Origin: an uncultured Flavobacteriaceae bacterium
Lineage (GTDB): Bacteria; Bacteroidota; Bacteroidia; Flavobacteriales; Flavobacteriaceae
Direction: 5' to 3'
Assembly: GCA_947494695.1 (NCBI GenBank)
Contig: CANLWB010000013.1
Coordinates: 117,993-181,992 of the forward strand
DNA length: 64,000 nt
Part shown: positions 24,710-34,110 of the stretch, piece by piece
Layout of the letters: each line of letters starts with the position of its first letter
How positions within the stretch are numbered: the stretch's first letter is position 1
Notes under the pieces: model-generated
Database searches by the model: none
What the model was told of the DNA's origin: nothing
Seen by the model: only the letters and a program-made list of their open reading frames with translations
Position numbers and translations under genes: made by a program

Positions 24710-25502
24710 TAAGATAAATAGAATAGCGCTTGTGCTTTGTTTGGGATGTTTTATTTTTAGTTGTCGTTCTAAAAAAGTAGTCATTGCAAAACGGCCAAAT
24801 ACACAAAAAGAAGATGTTCGTGTTAAGAATGCGAATACGAATACCAATATAACGAAGCCCACCAAGGTGTATGCTAGTGCTACCGAGGAATATATTGATG
24901 TTTATAGAAACATCGCTCAGAAAGAAATGGGATTGTACGGAATCCCAGCGAGTATTACATTGGCGCAGGGCATATTGGAGTCCGGTTCTGGTAGAGGGAG
25001 GCTTTCTGTAAAGGCTAATAATCATTTCGGTATTAAATGCCATGGATGGAATGGTGCCAAAATTTATCATGATGATGATAGGGCACAGGAATGTTTTAGG
25101 AAATATAAAGATGCTAAGTTTTCGTTTAGAGATCATTCGCTCTTTTTAAAGAATAGAAAACGTTATGCGAAACTGTTCAGACTAAAAAAAGGGGATTATA
25201 AAGGCTGGGCGAGAGAATTGAGGTTAGCGGGTTATGCTACCGATAAGAAGTATCCTCAAAAGTTAATCAGTTTAATAGAACGCTACCAATTGTATAAATA
25301 TGATAAAGAGATTCTTGGTGATTCCAGTGAGGAATTTGATATACCAAAGGTGAGTGAGCATATTACTTATACGGTTACCAAAGGGGATACCTTATATTCT
25401 ATTTCTAAGAGATACGGTATGACCGTTAAAGCACTTCAAAAATTAAATGGGCTCAAAGGCACGGCCTTAAATATAGGTCAGGTATTAGTTGTTAAGCCGT
25501 AA
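24702..25502 (+). CDS. glucosaminidase (GH73-type) with LysM domain, lipoprotein
   Basis: The start is TTG at 24702, overlapping the previous stop; no ATG is placed to supply the lipoprotein signal (IALVLCLGCFIFSC, Cys21). Residues about 55-205 are the mannosyl-glycoprotein endo-beta-N-acetylglucosaminidase fold. The catalytic Glu is probably in LAQGILESGSGRGRLSVKAN; YPQKLISLIERY closes the domain. Residues about 220-264 form one LysM motif (ITYTVTKGDTLYSISKRYGM) that binds peptidoglycan. It should cut glycan strands, for growth or remodelling. It is cotranscribed with the PLP enzyme and probably hemL. Confidence 0.9.
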   Translation: MNSKINRIALVLCLGCFIFSCRSKKVVIAKRPNTQKEDVRVKNANTNTNITKPTKVYASATEEYIDVYRNIAQKEMGLYGIPASITLAQGILESGSGRGRLSVKANNHFGIKCHGWNGAKIYHDDDRAQECFRKYKDAKFSFRDHSLFLKNRKRYAKLFRLKKGDYKGWARELRLAGYATDKKYPQKLISLIERYQLYKYDKEILGDSSEEFDIPKVSEHITYTVTKGDTLYSISKRYGMTVKALQKLNGLKGTALNIGQVLVVKP

Positions 25503-25521
25503 ATAACCAATCATAAAATTT

Positions 25522-26808
25522 ATGAATTATAAAAGAAGTAGTGCATTATTTGCAGATGCCGAAAAGGTAATTCCAGGAGGTGTAAATTCTCCAGTAAGAG
25601 CATTTAAAGCAGTAGGAGGGACGCCTCTTTTTATAAAAGAAGCAAAAGGTGCTTATTTGTATGATGAAGATAATAACCGATTAATCGACTACATTAACTC
25701 CTGGGGGCCTATGATTCTAGGGCATGCTTATGCACCAGTTGTTGATGCGGTGGTTGAAAAAGCAAAAAAAGGAACTTCGTTTGGGACACCAACTGAAATA
25801 GAAACTAAAATTGCTGAGTTGGCAGTTTCCATGGTGCCCAATATCGATAAAATTCGATTTGTAAACTCGGGAACTGAAGCTTGTATGAGTGCTGTACGTC
25901 TGGCAAGAGGGTTTACTGGTAAGAATAAAATAATCAAGTTCGCTGGGTGTTACCACGGGCATAGTGATTCGTTTTTAATTCAGGCGGGTAGCGGAGCTAT
26001 TACATTTGGAACACCAAATAGTCCGGGGGTAACCGAAGGAACAGCAAAAGATACGTTGTTAGCACGTTATAACGATATTGAGAATGTAACTCAATTGATG
26101 GAAGCGAATACCGATGAAATTGCCTGTGTTATTTTAGAGCCGGTTGCTGGAAATATGGGGTGTATTCCTCCTAAGGAAGGGTTCTTAAAATCTCTAAGAG
26201 CATTATGTGATGCGCATAACGTCTTATTAGTCTTTGATGAGGTGATGACTGGCTTTCGTTTAGCAAAGGGTGGTGCACAGGAATTATTTGGTATTCATGC
26301 AGATATTGTATGCTTTGGAAAAGTTATTGGTGGGGGATTGCCCGTAGGGGCTTTTGCAGCTAGAAATGAGATTATGAATTATTTGGCACCTCTGGGTCCT
26401 GTATATCAGGCAGGAACATTAAGTGGGAATCCGCTAGCTATGGCGGCTGGTTTGGCCATGCTTACCGAATTGAATAAGGATTCTGAAATTTTTAGCCGTT
26501 TGGCAGAAAAAACAGAATATTTACATAAGGGTATTGAAAAAGCCTTAAATAACAACGACATTGTTTTTACGATTAATAGATTGGGTTCTATGATTTCGGT
26601 TCACTTCGATGATACCGAAATTGTCGACTTTGAAACCTCGGCAAGAGGTAATAACGATACGTTTAAAACGTTCTTTCACGGCATGTTAAACGAAGGTATT
26701 TATATTGCTCCCAGTGCGTTTGAAACTTGGTTTATAACAGATGCGCTAACCTATGAGGATTTAGATTTTACCATTGCAGCAGTAGATCGGGTTGCAAAAA
26801 CATTATAA
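25522..26808 (+). CDS. hemL: glutamate-1-semialdehyde 2,1-aminomutase
   Basis: This PLP/PMP enzyme makes 5-aminolevulinate from glutamate-1-semialdehyde in the C5 route to haem. The 428-residue length is typical. The PLP lysine is Lys267 in [33 protein letters not shown] (about 114-130), the FDEVMTGFR motif (238-246) and [16 protein letters not shown] are all present. It starts 19 bp after the glucosaminidase stop and ends at a long hairpin. hemA is not in the window. Confidence 0.96.
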   Translation: MNYKRSSALFADAEKVIPGGVNSPVRAFKAVGGTPLFIKEAKGAYLYDEDNNRLIDYINSWGPMILGHAYAPVVDAVVEKAKKGTSFGTPTEIETKIAELAVSMVPNIDKIRFVNSGTEACMSAVRLARGFTGKNKIIKFAGCYHGHSDSFLIQAGSGAITFGTPNSPGVTEGTAKDTLLARYNDIENVTQLMEANTDEIACVILEPVAGNMGCIPPKEGFLKSLRALCDAHNVLLVFDEVMTGFRLAKGGAQELFGIHADIVCFGKVIGGGLPVGAFAARNEIMNYLAPLGPVYQAGTLSGNPLAMAAGLAMLTELNKDSEIFSRLAEKTEYLHKGIEKALNNNDIVFTINRLGSMISVHFDDTEIVDFETSARGNNDTFKTFFHGMLNEGIYIAPSAFETWFITDALTYEDLDFTIAAVDRVAKTL

Positions 26809-26814
26809 AAAGGA

Positions 26815-26886
26815 ACTGCCTGAAAAGTATATGCATTATATTGAGCTAACAACATCATTATAATAGCTTTTCAGGCAGTCTTTTTA
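26815..26886 (+). terminator. long hairpin terminator after hemL
   Basis: ACTGCCTGAAAAG (26815-26827) pairs perfectly with CTTTTCAGGCAGT (26867-26879) and is followed by CTTTTTAAAA. The 39-nt loop is unusually long for a simple terminator. Confidence 0.7.
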
Positions 26887-26920
26887 AAAACGAATCATAA
26901 AAATCTGTTCATAAACTAAA

Positions 26921-27379
26921 CTAAATTTGTTTTGTCTGGCGCATACCCTTTTTTCTCATTTGTTTTTTCTTTAAGGCCTTTTTTAGATGCGCTTTTTCCC
27001 ATTTGGTATACTGATCCTCATTTAAGATATTTTTCATTTTTTTCTTCATAGCAATTTGATGATCTAATCGAGCATTCACCATACTAAGGCGCTCTTCCTT
27101 TGTAGGTTTTTGAGTATTCCCTTGGGCTTTTCTGGCTTTTCGTGTTTTCATCATGGCTTTACGTTGTATAGCGTTTTCCAGATGAATTTTTTGAATCTTT
27201 TGTTGCTGTGATTCCGTTAAATCTAAAAAAAGCGTCATTTTTTTTGTTTTTAAAACGGCAATCTCTTCGGCAGTAAAATCACTCATTCTTTGTGATCTTT
27301 CTGGTTGGTTCATACTTTCCCTTTGTGCTGTCGCCTGGAAAGAAACTAGTACTATGGCAATTATTATTAATTTTCTCAT
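26921..27379 (-). CDS. Spy/LTXXQ-like periplasmic protein
   Basis: The 152-residue protein has a signal peptide (MRKLIIIAIVLVSFQATAQ, cleaved after about 19) and a very basic, Lys/Gln-rich helical body. LDLTESQQQKIQKIHLENAI and LNEDQYTKWEKA are the paired helical segments of Spy/CpxP-like proteins. Such proteins act as periplasmic chaperones or stress sensors elsewhere; here the role is inferred only. It is read alone on the minus strand. Confidence 0.78.
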   Translation of the reverse strand: MRKLIIIAIVLVSFQATAQRESMNQPERSQRMSDFTAEEIAVLKTKKMTLFLDLTESQQQKIQKIHLENAIQRKAMMKTRKARKAQGNTQKPTKEERLSMVNARLDHQIAMKKKMKNILNEDQYTKWEKAHLKKALKKKQMRKKGMRQTKQI

Positions 27380-27626
27380 TATTAAACCTGTTTAAATTAT
27401 TTGCAAGTTGGACTTACACACCCTAAAAAGGTTTAAAAGGTCTGTCGAGTTTAACAGAAATTAACAGTATTGTGACCTGTAAAAAGGCTTTTCGATATGG
27501 CCAAGTGGAGAGTGTTACGTAAAAATAAAACGGATTTAAAGTGAGGCTTTAAACACTTAAACAAGGCTTTCAATTAATCTAATATTTTATGAGGTAGATG
27601 CGTTTGAATAGGAACGTAAATTAGGA

Positions 27627-28847
27627 CTATTTGAATACCGGAATTTTAATCGAAAATCCCGTTTGAAAGTCTGGTGCGTTGTTAACCACAAAATCTTCCT
27701 TAAAGAATACAGAAAACATATAATTAGGATGTCCATAGGTGTAAACAAAAGACCAATTTGATTGCGCCTTGTATAGGGTTGTAAGGCCATGATGCCAACC
27801 ACTCTTTATGTCTCTCCAATTGCCTAAGAGTCTAAAATAATCGAATTCTTGTATTCTATTATAACGCGTTTGTATTTGGTAGCCTACTCCAAGCGCATTA
27901 AAATGTCCTTTTTTGGTGTATTTGGCGATTTCTAAATCACTTTGAATGGTGGCTAAAACCCTATTAGTCCCCAAATCGATAGTTTCTTTGAAGTCAATAG
28001 CATTTTTACGTAAGAAATTAATGCCGGCTCCGAGGTTAAATTCATAGTTACCTTTTAATTTTATACGCTTAACGATATTTGCCGAAACTCCCAGGTCGAC
28101 CGATGAATTGAATTTAGATGTATTAATGCCTAAATGACTTCCGAAATTAAGGAATATATCTTTATCCTTTAAAGCGAGGTCGGGGTAATAGAAATGGTTA
28201 AACTCGATACCACTAATAAAGAAATCTCCTTTATTGAATTTTAGGGTATTTCCGTTTCTGTCTAAATACTCAAAGTTTAATTGATTTAGGCCGTAAAAAC
28301 GTCTGCCAAAGGGATCTTCCCCGCCATGAATATTACTATGGAACCATTCGATAGTTTCATCACTGGTAAAAGGAGAAAAGGGCTGCTTACCTTTGGTAAA
28401 TAAATAGGATCGAAGGTTGATTCCTAACTCATGCTTTTTGCTTAAAGCAAAGTTAAGACTTAAACGAAATTCTTTTATAACCGCATCAATAATAATGTTT
28501 AGGTAGTCTGCCGGAGTTGTTTGTTGGTTTTCAAAATAAAAATCTCTTTCGTACCAAGGGAGCCTGCTCTGTTCTTGCCTTACACGAGGATTTTTTGGAA
28601 AGTAGGCCTCAAGAAAAGGATGAAAATTATTTCCGCTGGTATAGTTTATAGTAAATACTGGGTTTTTAGGAGGTTTAAGCTTGAAATTAGGGTTAATCCT
28701 AGAACTGAAAATTCCAAAGTGATGTGTGGTTAATAAGCTAGGGTTGTCAATACCATTTTTTATAGATAAACTGTCCTTTCTCTGAGAGGCACCAAAAAGG
28801 CAGTATAAACAAAATACAGGGGTCAGTATTTTTTTTAGCATCCTCAA
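27627..28847 (-). CDS. predicted outer-membrane beta-barrel protein, unknown function
   Basis: The 406-residue protein has an N-terminal signal (about 1-21, LTPVFCLYCLFGASQ). The body is a series of alternating strands with aromatic girdles (LGINLRSYLF, FLNFGSHLGI, GNYEFNLGAG, NALGVGYQIQTRYNR). It ends FQTGFSIKIPVFK, a C-terminal strand with final aromatic-containing residues typical of barrels. I recognise no named family. It stands next to a helical-repeat protein, with no sign of an operon. Confidence 0.7.
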   Translation of the reverse strand: MRMLKKILTPVFCLYCLFGASQRKDSLSIKNGIDNPSLLTTHHFGIFSSRINPNFKLKPPKNPVFTINYTSGNNFHPFLEAYFPKNPRVRQEQSRLPWYERDFYFENQQTTPADYLNIIIDAVIKEFRLSLNFALSKKHELGINLRSYLFTKGKQPFSPFTSDETIEWFHSNIHGGEDPFGRRFYGLNQLNFEYLDRNGNTLKFNKGDFFISGIEFNHFYYPDLALKDKDIFLNFGSHLGINTSKFNSSVDLGVSANIVKRIKLKGNYEFNLGAGINFLRKNAIDFKETIDLGTNRVLATIQSDLEIAKYTKKGHFNALGVGYQIQTRYNRIQEFDYFRLLGNWRDIKSGWHHGLTTLYKAQSNWSFVYTYGHPNYMFSVFFKEDFVVNNAPDFQTGFSIKIPVFK

Positions 28848-28896
28848 AAATATTTAAAAGTTTAAATTATTGAATCTTTAATTGTGTTAATTTTTA

Positions 28897-30396
28897 CTAA
28901 ATCCGCTTTAGTAAATCTAAGGTAGTTGAGTATAAGTCTTCGTTTTTCATTTTTCCTTTCAGCCAGCTGTAAAAACTTATTACGAAGATGTCTTCTTGAT
29001 GAACGGCAACCCAATCGAAAGACGTGTCAACATGGCTTTGAAATTTATTTGAAGTAACAACTTCTGGAGTCTTATAATACGTTTCTACAAACCCCAGATA
29101 TGTTATAACCCGTTGTTGATTGATACTCTTTAAGTAATTCGTAAAACTCCTTTTAAAACTAAGGATTCTAGATTCTACCAAATCCATATTGTTAAGTTCG
29201 ATATGCAGCAGGATTTCGATTAAATTCTTTTTAATAACCCATTCTTTTCCAGCTTTTTCCGTGTACCATTGGTCGGTATGGTAAAATTTAGAAAACAGAG
29301 ACACGGCCTTATTTAAATCGCCTTTTTGAAAGTAAAAGGTAATGAGGCTTAGATAAATGTACAGGAATGATTCCGTGTTTGGGTGTTTTTTAGCTATTAA
29401 AGGTTCTAGGGTTTCTATGGCTATGTGCTGCTTATTTGAATAATTATAGTTTAGGGCTAATAGCAAATAATATTTGAGCTTAAACGTGTTGAAGTATTTT
29501 TTCTTTTGAAGATGCATGTGCTTATGCATGAGCTGCAAATAATGAAGAGATGCTTTGAATTTTTTATTCCTAAAAAGTGTATTGGCCGTAGCATATATAA
29601 TTTGAATATGGTAAAAGAGCTGTTTCTCCAGATTTTTATGAGTGCTGAGGCTTTTATAGGTATGGATTAAAAAAGATTCAATTTTCAGGTAATTTTTAGA
29701 AACGAAAGCAGAGATACTAATGATGGTTACCAATTGATATATGGATTTAAACGACATACAGTCTTTAATATTTACATTGTGTTCTTCTAAGGTTTCATTT
29801 AAAAGCGTTTGAAAATCTATAATTTCTCCTTTATAGGCTATGTTATTAAGTGTTTGTTTGATTTTGGCATAAACAATGTTAAGTCGATCTTCTAACTGGT
29901 AATTTTTTTGATTAATTTCAAAAGACTTAATGAGATCGTTCATTGAAATTGATGGCATGTTGTGGGCATATTGGATTTTGGTATGGTAAATTTCGTTAAG
30001 CAAAGCAAAAAGAAAGTGTTCTGCAGCCAATACTTCGGCTTTATCCAATATTTTATAAGCTACTTTATACTGATTGTGCTTAAGAAAAGATCTGGCTGCA
30101 AGAATATATTTTATAATCTGCATATCTATAGAATTTTCTTCTTGTAAGCTGCTGTTTGCGATAAAATCGATTATAGATTGATATAAACGCTTCCTTAAAG
30201 CATGATAGGCATCTTTTTTAAGGGCTCCATAAAGCTTGATACAGATGTCGTTAGAGGATAAATCATGATTTAAGATGAGGTTAAAGAGCTGGATGTTTTT
30301 AGTGTCGCTACGTTTGTTTTTTTTGTCTAAATACGTTACGAATCGCTGTTGGTCCTCATACGAAAAAGTAGATATAATGTCATTCAAATTAGTCAT
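28897..30396 (-). CDS. helical-repeat (TPR-like) protein of unknown function
   Basis: The 499-residue, Lys/Leu/Ile-rich, cytoplasmic-looking protein has no signal. From about residue 90 to 440 it repeats helix pairs of TPR-like character (FLKHNQYKVAYKILDKAEVL; KFKASLHYLQLMHKHMH; QKGDLNKAVSLFSKFY). The N-terminal 80 residues look like a separate helical module. I recognise no catalytic motif. It may be a scaffold or part of a regulatory system. The gene is divergent from the YiaA gene across 150 bp. Confidence 0.72.
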   Translation of the reverse strand: MTNLNDIISTFSYEDQQRFVTYLDKKNKRSDTKNIQLFNLILNHDLSSNDICIKLYGALKKDAYHALRKRLYQSIIDFIANSSLQEENSIDMQIIKYILAARSFLKHNQYKVAYKILDKAEVLAAEHFLFALLNEIYHTKIQYAHNMPSISMNDLIKSFEINQKNYQLEDRLNIVYAKIKQTLNNIAYKGEIIDFQTLLNETLEEHNVNIKDCMSFKSIYQLVTIISISAFVSKNYLKIESFLIHTYKSLSTHKNLEKQLFYHIQIIYATANTLFRNKKFKASLHYLQLMHKHMHLQKKKYFNTFKLKYYLLLALNYNYSNKQHIAIETLEPLIAKKHPNTESFLYIYLSLITFYFQKGDLNKAVSLFSKFYHTDQWYTEKAGKEWVIKKNLIEILLHIELNNMDLVESRILSFKRSFTNYLKSINQQRVITYLGFVETYYKTPEVVTSNKFQSHVDTSFDWVAVHQEDIFVISFYSWLKGKMKNEDLYSTTLDLLKRI

Positions 30397-30546
30397 TAAA
30401 TCGTCAGTTAAATTATATATTAATCATTAAAAATAGTTAATAATTGATATTTATATATGATTATATCGTCAGTTTTTTGAAAATATTGTATTTGTAGAAT
30501 AGAATGCATGTTGCAATTTTGTCCTGTAATCATTAAAACAAAAGTT

Positions 30547-31029
30547 ATGAATTATCAAACAATAACAACAGTAGACGAAAAGACTAAAGAAACGAAACCT
30601 AAGAAGGATAAAAAGGTGTTCAATCAAAAGCCAACATCGGCTTTCATTGGAGCCTCATGGTCTGCTTTATTTATAGGTATTATTTCATATTGTATCGGAT
30701 TATGGAACGTCAATATGGAATTAAACGAAAAAGGGTATTACTTTACTATTCTTCTTTTTGGACTGTTCTCTGTAATATCTGTTCAAAAGTCTGTTCGAGA
30801 CAAATTAGAAAACATTCCTGTCACCGATATTTACTATAGTATAAGTTGGTTTACAACCATTGCATCTATTGTCCTATTGATTATTGGGCTTTGGAATGCC
30901 GATTTACTTTTAAGTGAAAAAGGATTTTATGGAATGGCCTTTACATTGAGCATGTTTGCTGCTATCGCTGTACAAAAGAACACCAGAGACGTGCAGTACA
31001 TTGATAGAAATATCGAAGAAGGCAAATAA
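30547..31029 (+). CDS. YiaA/YiaB family inner-membrane protein
   Basis: I prefer ATG 30547 because the preceding 13 codons (from 30508) look untranslated; the protein is then 160 residues. Four membrane helices fall in two near-identical pairs (about 39-55 with 70-82, and 104-122 with 133-148). Each pair ends with the same phrase: VQKSVRDK and [24 protein letters not shown] and [16 protein letters not shown] are the duplicated core of the YiaAB two-helix domain. Function unknown. It is followed by a strong terminator. Confidence 0.88.
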   Translation: MNYQTITTVDEKTKETKPKKDKKVFNQKPTSAFIGASWSALFIGIISYCIGLWNVNMELNEKGYYFTILLFGLFSVISVQKSVRDKLENIPVTDIYYSISWFTTIASIVLLIIGLWNADLLLSEKGFYGMAFTLSMFAAIAVQKNTRDVQYIDRNIEEGK

Positions 31030-31098
31030 ATCTTAAATATGTTAGTTAATCAAAACGAAATTAAAGGGTTGTTTTGATGATTGGTTAGTTGATAACCC

Positions 31099-31129
31099 AA
31101 AACCTCACGGTGATATGCCGTGAGGTTTT
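31099..31129 (+). terminator. Rho-independent terminator after the YiaA gene
   Basis: AAAACCTCACGG, loop TGATATG, CCGTGAGGTTTT: a perfect 12-bp stem flanked by A and T tracts. Confidence 0.9.
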
Positions 31130-31160
31130 AAAAGGTTTTTAAAATATAAACTATAAGAGA

Positions 31161-32438
31161 ATGAATTCAAAAATTCAAAAAGATGTAAGCGAACTTCTGG
31201 AGGCGCAGGTTATATCTAAAGAAACGGCTTTAAAAATAGAGGGGTATTATTTGTCTAAAAACGCAAACACCACAAACAGGTTGTTTACAATTTTTGCCGT
31301 ACTAGGTTCGATGCTAGTGGGACTTGGTATGATCTTAATATTAGCCCATAATTGGGACAGTTTTTCGAGAACAGTAAAAACGGTTTTTGCTTTTGCCCCT
31401 CTAGTGGTAGGGCAGATCATTGCCGGGTATTCTATCTTAAAAAAGAAAAGCAAGACCTGGAAAGAAGCTTCTGGAGTATTTTTGTTTTTTGCTGTTGGCG
31501 CGAGTATGGCTTTGGTGAGTCAGATTTATAATCTACCAGGAGATTTAAGTCATTATTTACTAACCTGGATCGTACTTTGCCTGCCATTGGTATATCTCTT
31601 AAGGTCGAATACATTAGTTATTTTGCAAATTGTGTTCATAACGAGTTATGCCTGTCATTTTGGATATTTTTCTGGAAGTAAAACACCTTGGTTGTATTTA
31701 GTTTTGTTTGCTTGCTTAATGCCATTTTATTTTAGATTATTAAAGCAGAAAAGAACACAGCATATAACAACTGTGTTAAATTGGCTTGTACCTTTAAGTG
31801 TAATCATTGTAATAGGAACCTTTGTTAAAGGAGATGGAAATATTAGTTTTTTAATTTATGTCCTTTTATTTGGACTCTTATATAATGTGGCAAAAACACC
31901 ATATTTTAATAACTTGAAACTAAGACAAAACGGCTTTTTAGTCTTAGGATCTCTAGGAACAGTTTATATGCTATTGCTTACAACTTTTGATTGGCTTTGG
32001 AATAGTGTGTTTATTGAAAACCCAAATTTTAATTCGCAGTCCTTTTTTATAGCTTCAATACTTTTTTGTTTGGCACTCACTATATTGGTTTATACACAGG
32101 TTAAAAAAGAAACACAGAAATTTAATCTGTTTCAATATGCGTTTGTGTTTTTTACCATCTTTTTTGCGATTAGTTTTTTTAGTGCACATACCACGATAAT
32201 ACTCATCAATCTACTCATCTTGATCTTAGGGATTATAGTTGTGAAAATTGGAGTAGACACCCTTCATTTTGGTGTTTTAAACTACGGTTTATTAATTATT
32301 ACAGCATTGATTACCTGTCGTTTTTTTGATACCAATATTAGTTTTGTAATTAGGGGATTACTATTTGTAGCGGTTGGAGCCGGTTTCTTCTTAACCAATT
32401 ATATCATGTTAAAGAAACGAAAGACCATAAAAAGTTAA
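31161..32438 (+). CDS. DUF2157 multi-pass membrane protein
   Basis: The 425-residue protein has a short cytoplasmic N-terminus (about 1-40, typical DUF2157 KIQKDVSELLEAQVISKETA) and about 11 to 12 membrane helices. LGMILILAHNWDSFSR (57-72) is the family hallmark. A short Lys-rich tail ends it. The gene just downstream encodes a GDYXXLXY protein, 26 bp away. This pairing is recurrent in bacteria, often with a DUF4401 partner that is missing here. Function unknown. Confidence 0.9.
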   Translation: MNSKIQKDVSELLEAQVISKETALKIEGYYLSKNANTTNRLFTIFAVLGSMLVGLGMILILAHNWDSFSRTVKTVFAFAPLVVGQIIAGYSILKKKSKTWKEASGVFLFFAVGASMALVSQIYNLPGDLSHYLLTWIVLCLPLVYLLRSNTLVILQIVFITSYACHFGYFSGSKTPWLYLVLFACLMPFYFRLLKQKRTQHITTVLNWLVPLSVIIVIGTFVKGDGNISFLIYVLLFGLLYNVAKTPYFNNLKLRQNGFLVLGSLGTVYMLLLTTFDWLWNSVFIENPNFNSQSFFIASILFCLALTILVYTQVKKETQKFNLFQYAFVFFTIFFAISFFSAHTTIILINLLILILGIIVVKIGVDTLHFGVLNYGLLIITALITCRFFDTNISFVIRGLLFVAVGAGFFLTNYIMLKKRKTIKS

Positions 32439-32464
32439 TTTAAAGATTAAACAAAAGAAGAAAC

Positions 32465-33037
32465 ATGAAAACAATACATATATTCTTGATATTTACAGTT
32501 GTGGCCGCCATACAATTGGTCGTCCCTTCTTTAATGATTTTTAATAAGGAAACTGTCCTGAAGAAAGGAGCCGCATATAGGTTTAAAACACAACCTATAG
32601 ACCCAAGTGACCCGTTTAGGGGGAAATATATAACCCTTAATTATGAAGTAAGTACGTATAATACAAAAGACTCTCTTTGGCAACAAAATGAGGATATATA
32701 TGTGTATGTAGGTACGGATAGCCTGGATTTTGCCCAGGTCGATACCATTAGCAAGGTCTTAATTCCTAACAAACACCAGGATTATATAAAAGCTAAAGTT
32801 GGATGGTATTCAAAATACAATAATAATTTGCAAATTGACTTTCCGTTTGATCGCTACTACATGGAAGAAACAAAGGCATATGCGGCAGAGGTTGCAGTTA
32901 GGGACAGACAAAGAGATACGATCCCTAATGATACCTATGCCTTAGTTTTTGTAAAAAATGGAGAGGCGGTTTTGAATGATGTCATTATTGATGACATGTC
33001 AATTAAAGATTATGTAGAGCAGGGGTCCATGAAATAA
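32465..33037 (+). CDS. GDYXXLXY family protein
   Basis: The 190-residue protein has an N-terminal membrane helix (about 5-25) and an extracytoplasmic beta-rich domain. The eponymous motif is present in variant form: DPFRGKYITLNYE (about 49-61) instead of GDYxxLxY. Other features are DRYYMEETKA and the late ALVFVKNGEAVLNDVIID. Such proteins accompany DUF2157/DUF4401 membrane proteins, as here. No activity is known. Confidence 0.88.
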   Translation: MKTIHIFLIFTVVAAIQLVVPSLMIFNKETVLKKGAAYRFKTQPIDPSDPFRGKYITLNYEVSTYNTKDSLWQQNEDIYVYVGTDSLDFAQVDTISKVLIPNKHQDYIKAKVGWYSKYNNNLQIDFPFDRYYMEETKAYAAEVAVRDRQRDTIPNDTYALVFVKNGEAVLNDVIIDDMSIKDYVEQGSMK

Positions 33038-33062
33038 GTATTGACTCCATCTTAACGTTTTG

Positions 33063-33079
33063 TCCCGATACTATCGGGA
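33063..33079. repeat. 8-bp palindrome TCCCGATA-C-TATCGGGA
   Basis: A perfect inverted repeat with one central base, 26 bp after the GDYXXLXY stop. No T-run follows, so it is not a classic terminator. It appears once in the window. Confidence 0.45.
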
Positions 33080-33231
33080 TGAGTTAAAATTTGATTGCAT
33101 AAAGAGTCTTTATGATGTTGTAACGAGCATGTAACTAAACGTAGGTTAACTTTATCCATTTTTTATGAAATAGAAAACGTCTGGATAAGATCTTTCAATT
33201 TATTGTATCTTAGTATACTAACGTCTTAATT

Positions 33232-34110
33232 ATGGGGTCCTGGTTATATATCGCTTTAGTTGTTTTAGCTGCTTATGTGATGGTAAGTACCGCTTTGTAT
33301 TATTTGCAGGACTATATGCTCTTTAAACCCGAAAAACTTGCGGAAGATTTTCAGTTTAATTACGAGAATCAGGCGTTTAAAGAGTATAACTTAGAAACGC
33401 GTGATGGTGCTGTAATTAATGGTGTTCGGTTTTTTCCTAAAGGAGAAAGTAAAGGTGTGGTGTTGTATCTAAAGGGAAACTCAAAGAGTATTAAGGGTTG
33501 GGGTAAGTTTGCAGTCGATTTTACCAGGTATGGCTATAATGTACTTATGGTGGATTACCGTGGTTTTGGTAAAAGTACAGGGCGGCGTTCACAAAAAGCG
33601 ATTAAACGGGATTTGCAAGTGATTTATAACAAAATAAAAGAACAGACACCTGAGGAGAATATCGTGCTCTATGGGAGGTCGTTAGGATCTGGTTTTGCAG
33701 CAAAACTGGCATCGATGAATCATCCTAAAATGCTTATTCTGGATGCGCCTTACTACAGTTTGACAAAAGTTGCTGCACGTTATGCACCGTTTATGCCTTT
33801 GTCAATTTTAATAAAATATCCCTTGCCCACGTATAAATGGTTAAAGTATGTACAATGCCCTATCCATATTATTCATGGTACGAATGATAAACTTATTCCG
33901 TTTAAAACAAGCATAAACTTATCTCGGGTAAACCCCAAACAAACCAGGTTACACGCAGTTATTGGGGGTGGACATAAGAATTTGAATAATTTCGAATCGT
34001 ATCATAATATGATTCATGATATTCTAAACAGAACCCCGGGGAACATAGATTTATCAACAACAAGTATTCATGTAAAGCATGCTTCGAAGAAACGCAAAAC
34101 AAAAGCTTAA
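33232..34110 (+). CDS. alpha/beta hydrolase, membrane-anchored (paralog 1, HG to KG)
   Basis: The 292-residue protein has an N-terminal membrane helix (about 4-21) and an alpha/beta hydrolase fold. The nucleophile elbow is GRSLGSG (about 149-155), the acid is in HGTNDKLIP and the catalytic His is in GGGHKNL. The oxyanion-hole HGN of this family is replaced by KGN (YLKGNSKS), whereas paralog 2 keeps FHGN. A basic tail (KHASKKRKTKA) ends it. The downstream paralog starts 32 bp before its stop, in another frame. It probably acts on an ester or amide at the membrane. Confidence 0.85.
   Translation: MGSWLYIALVVLAAYVMVSTALYYLQDYMLFKPEKLAEDFQFNYENQAFKEYNLETRDGAVINGVRFFPKGESKGVVLYLKGNSKSIKGWGKFAVDFTRYGYNVLMVDYRGFGKSTGRRSQKAIKRDLQVIYNKIKEQTPEENIVLYGRSLGSGFAAKLASMNHPKMLILDAPYYSLTKVAARYAPFMPLSILIKYPLPTYKWLKYVQCPIHIIHGTNDKLIPFKTSINLSRVNPKQTRLHAVIGGGHKNLNNFESYHNMIHDILNRTPGNIDLSTTSIHVKHASKKRKTKA

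Noticed and set aside
28521..30147. Several plus-strand frames opposite the barrel and helical-repeat genes
   Set aside because: They lie antisense within long well-supported minus-strand genes and show no family features.
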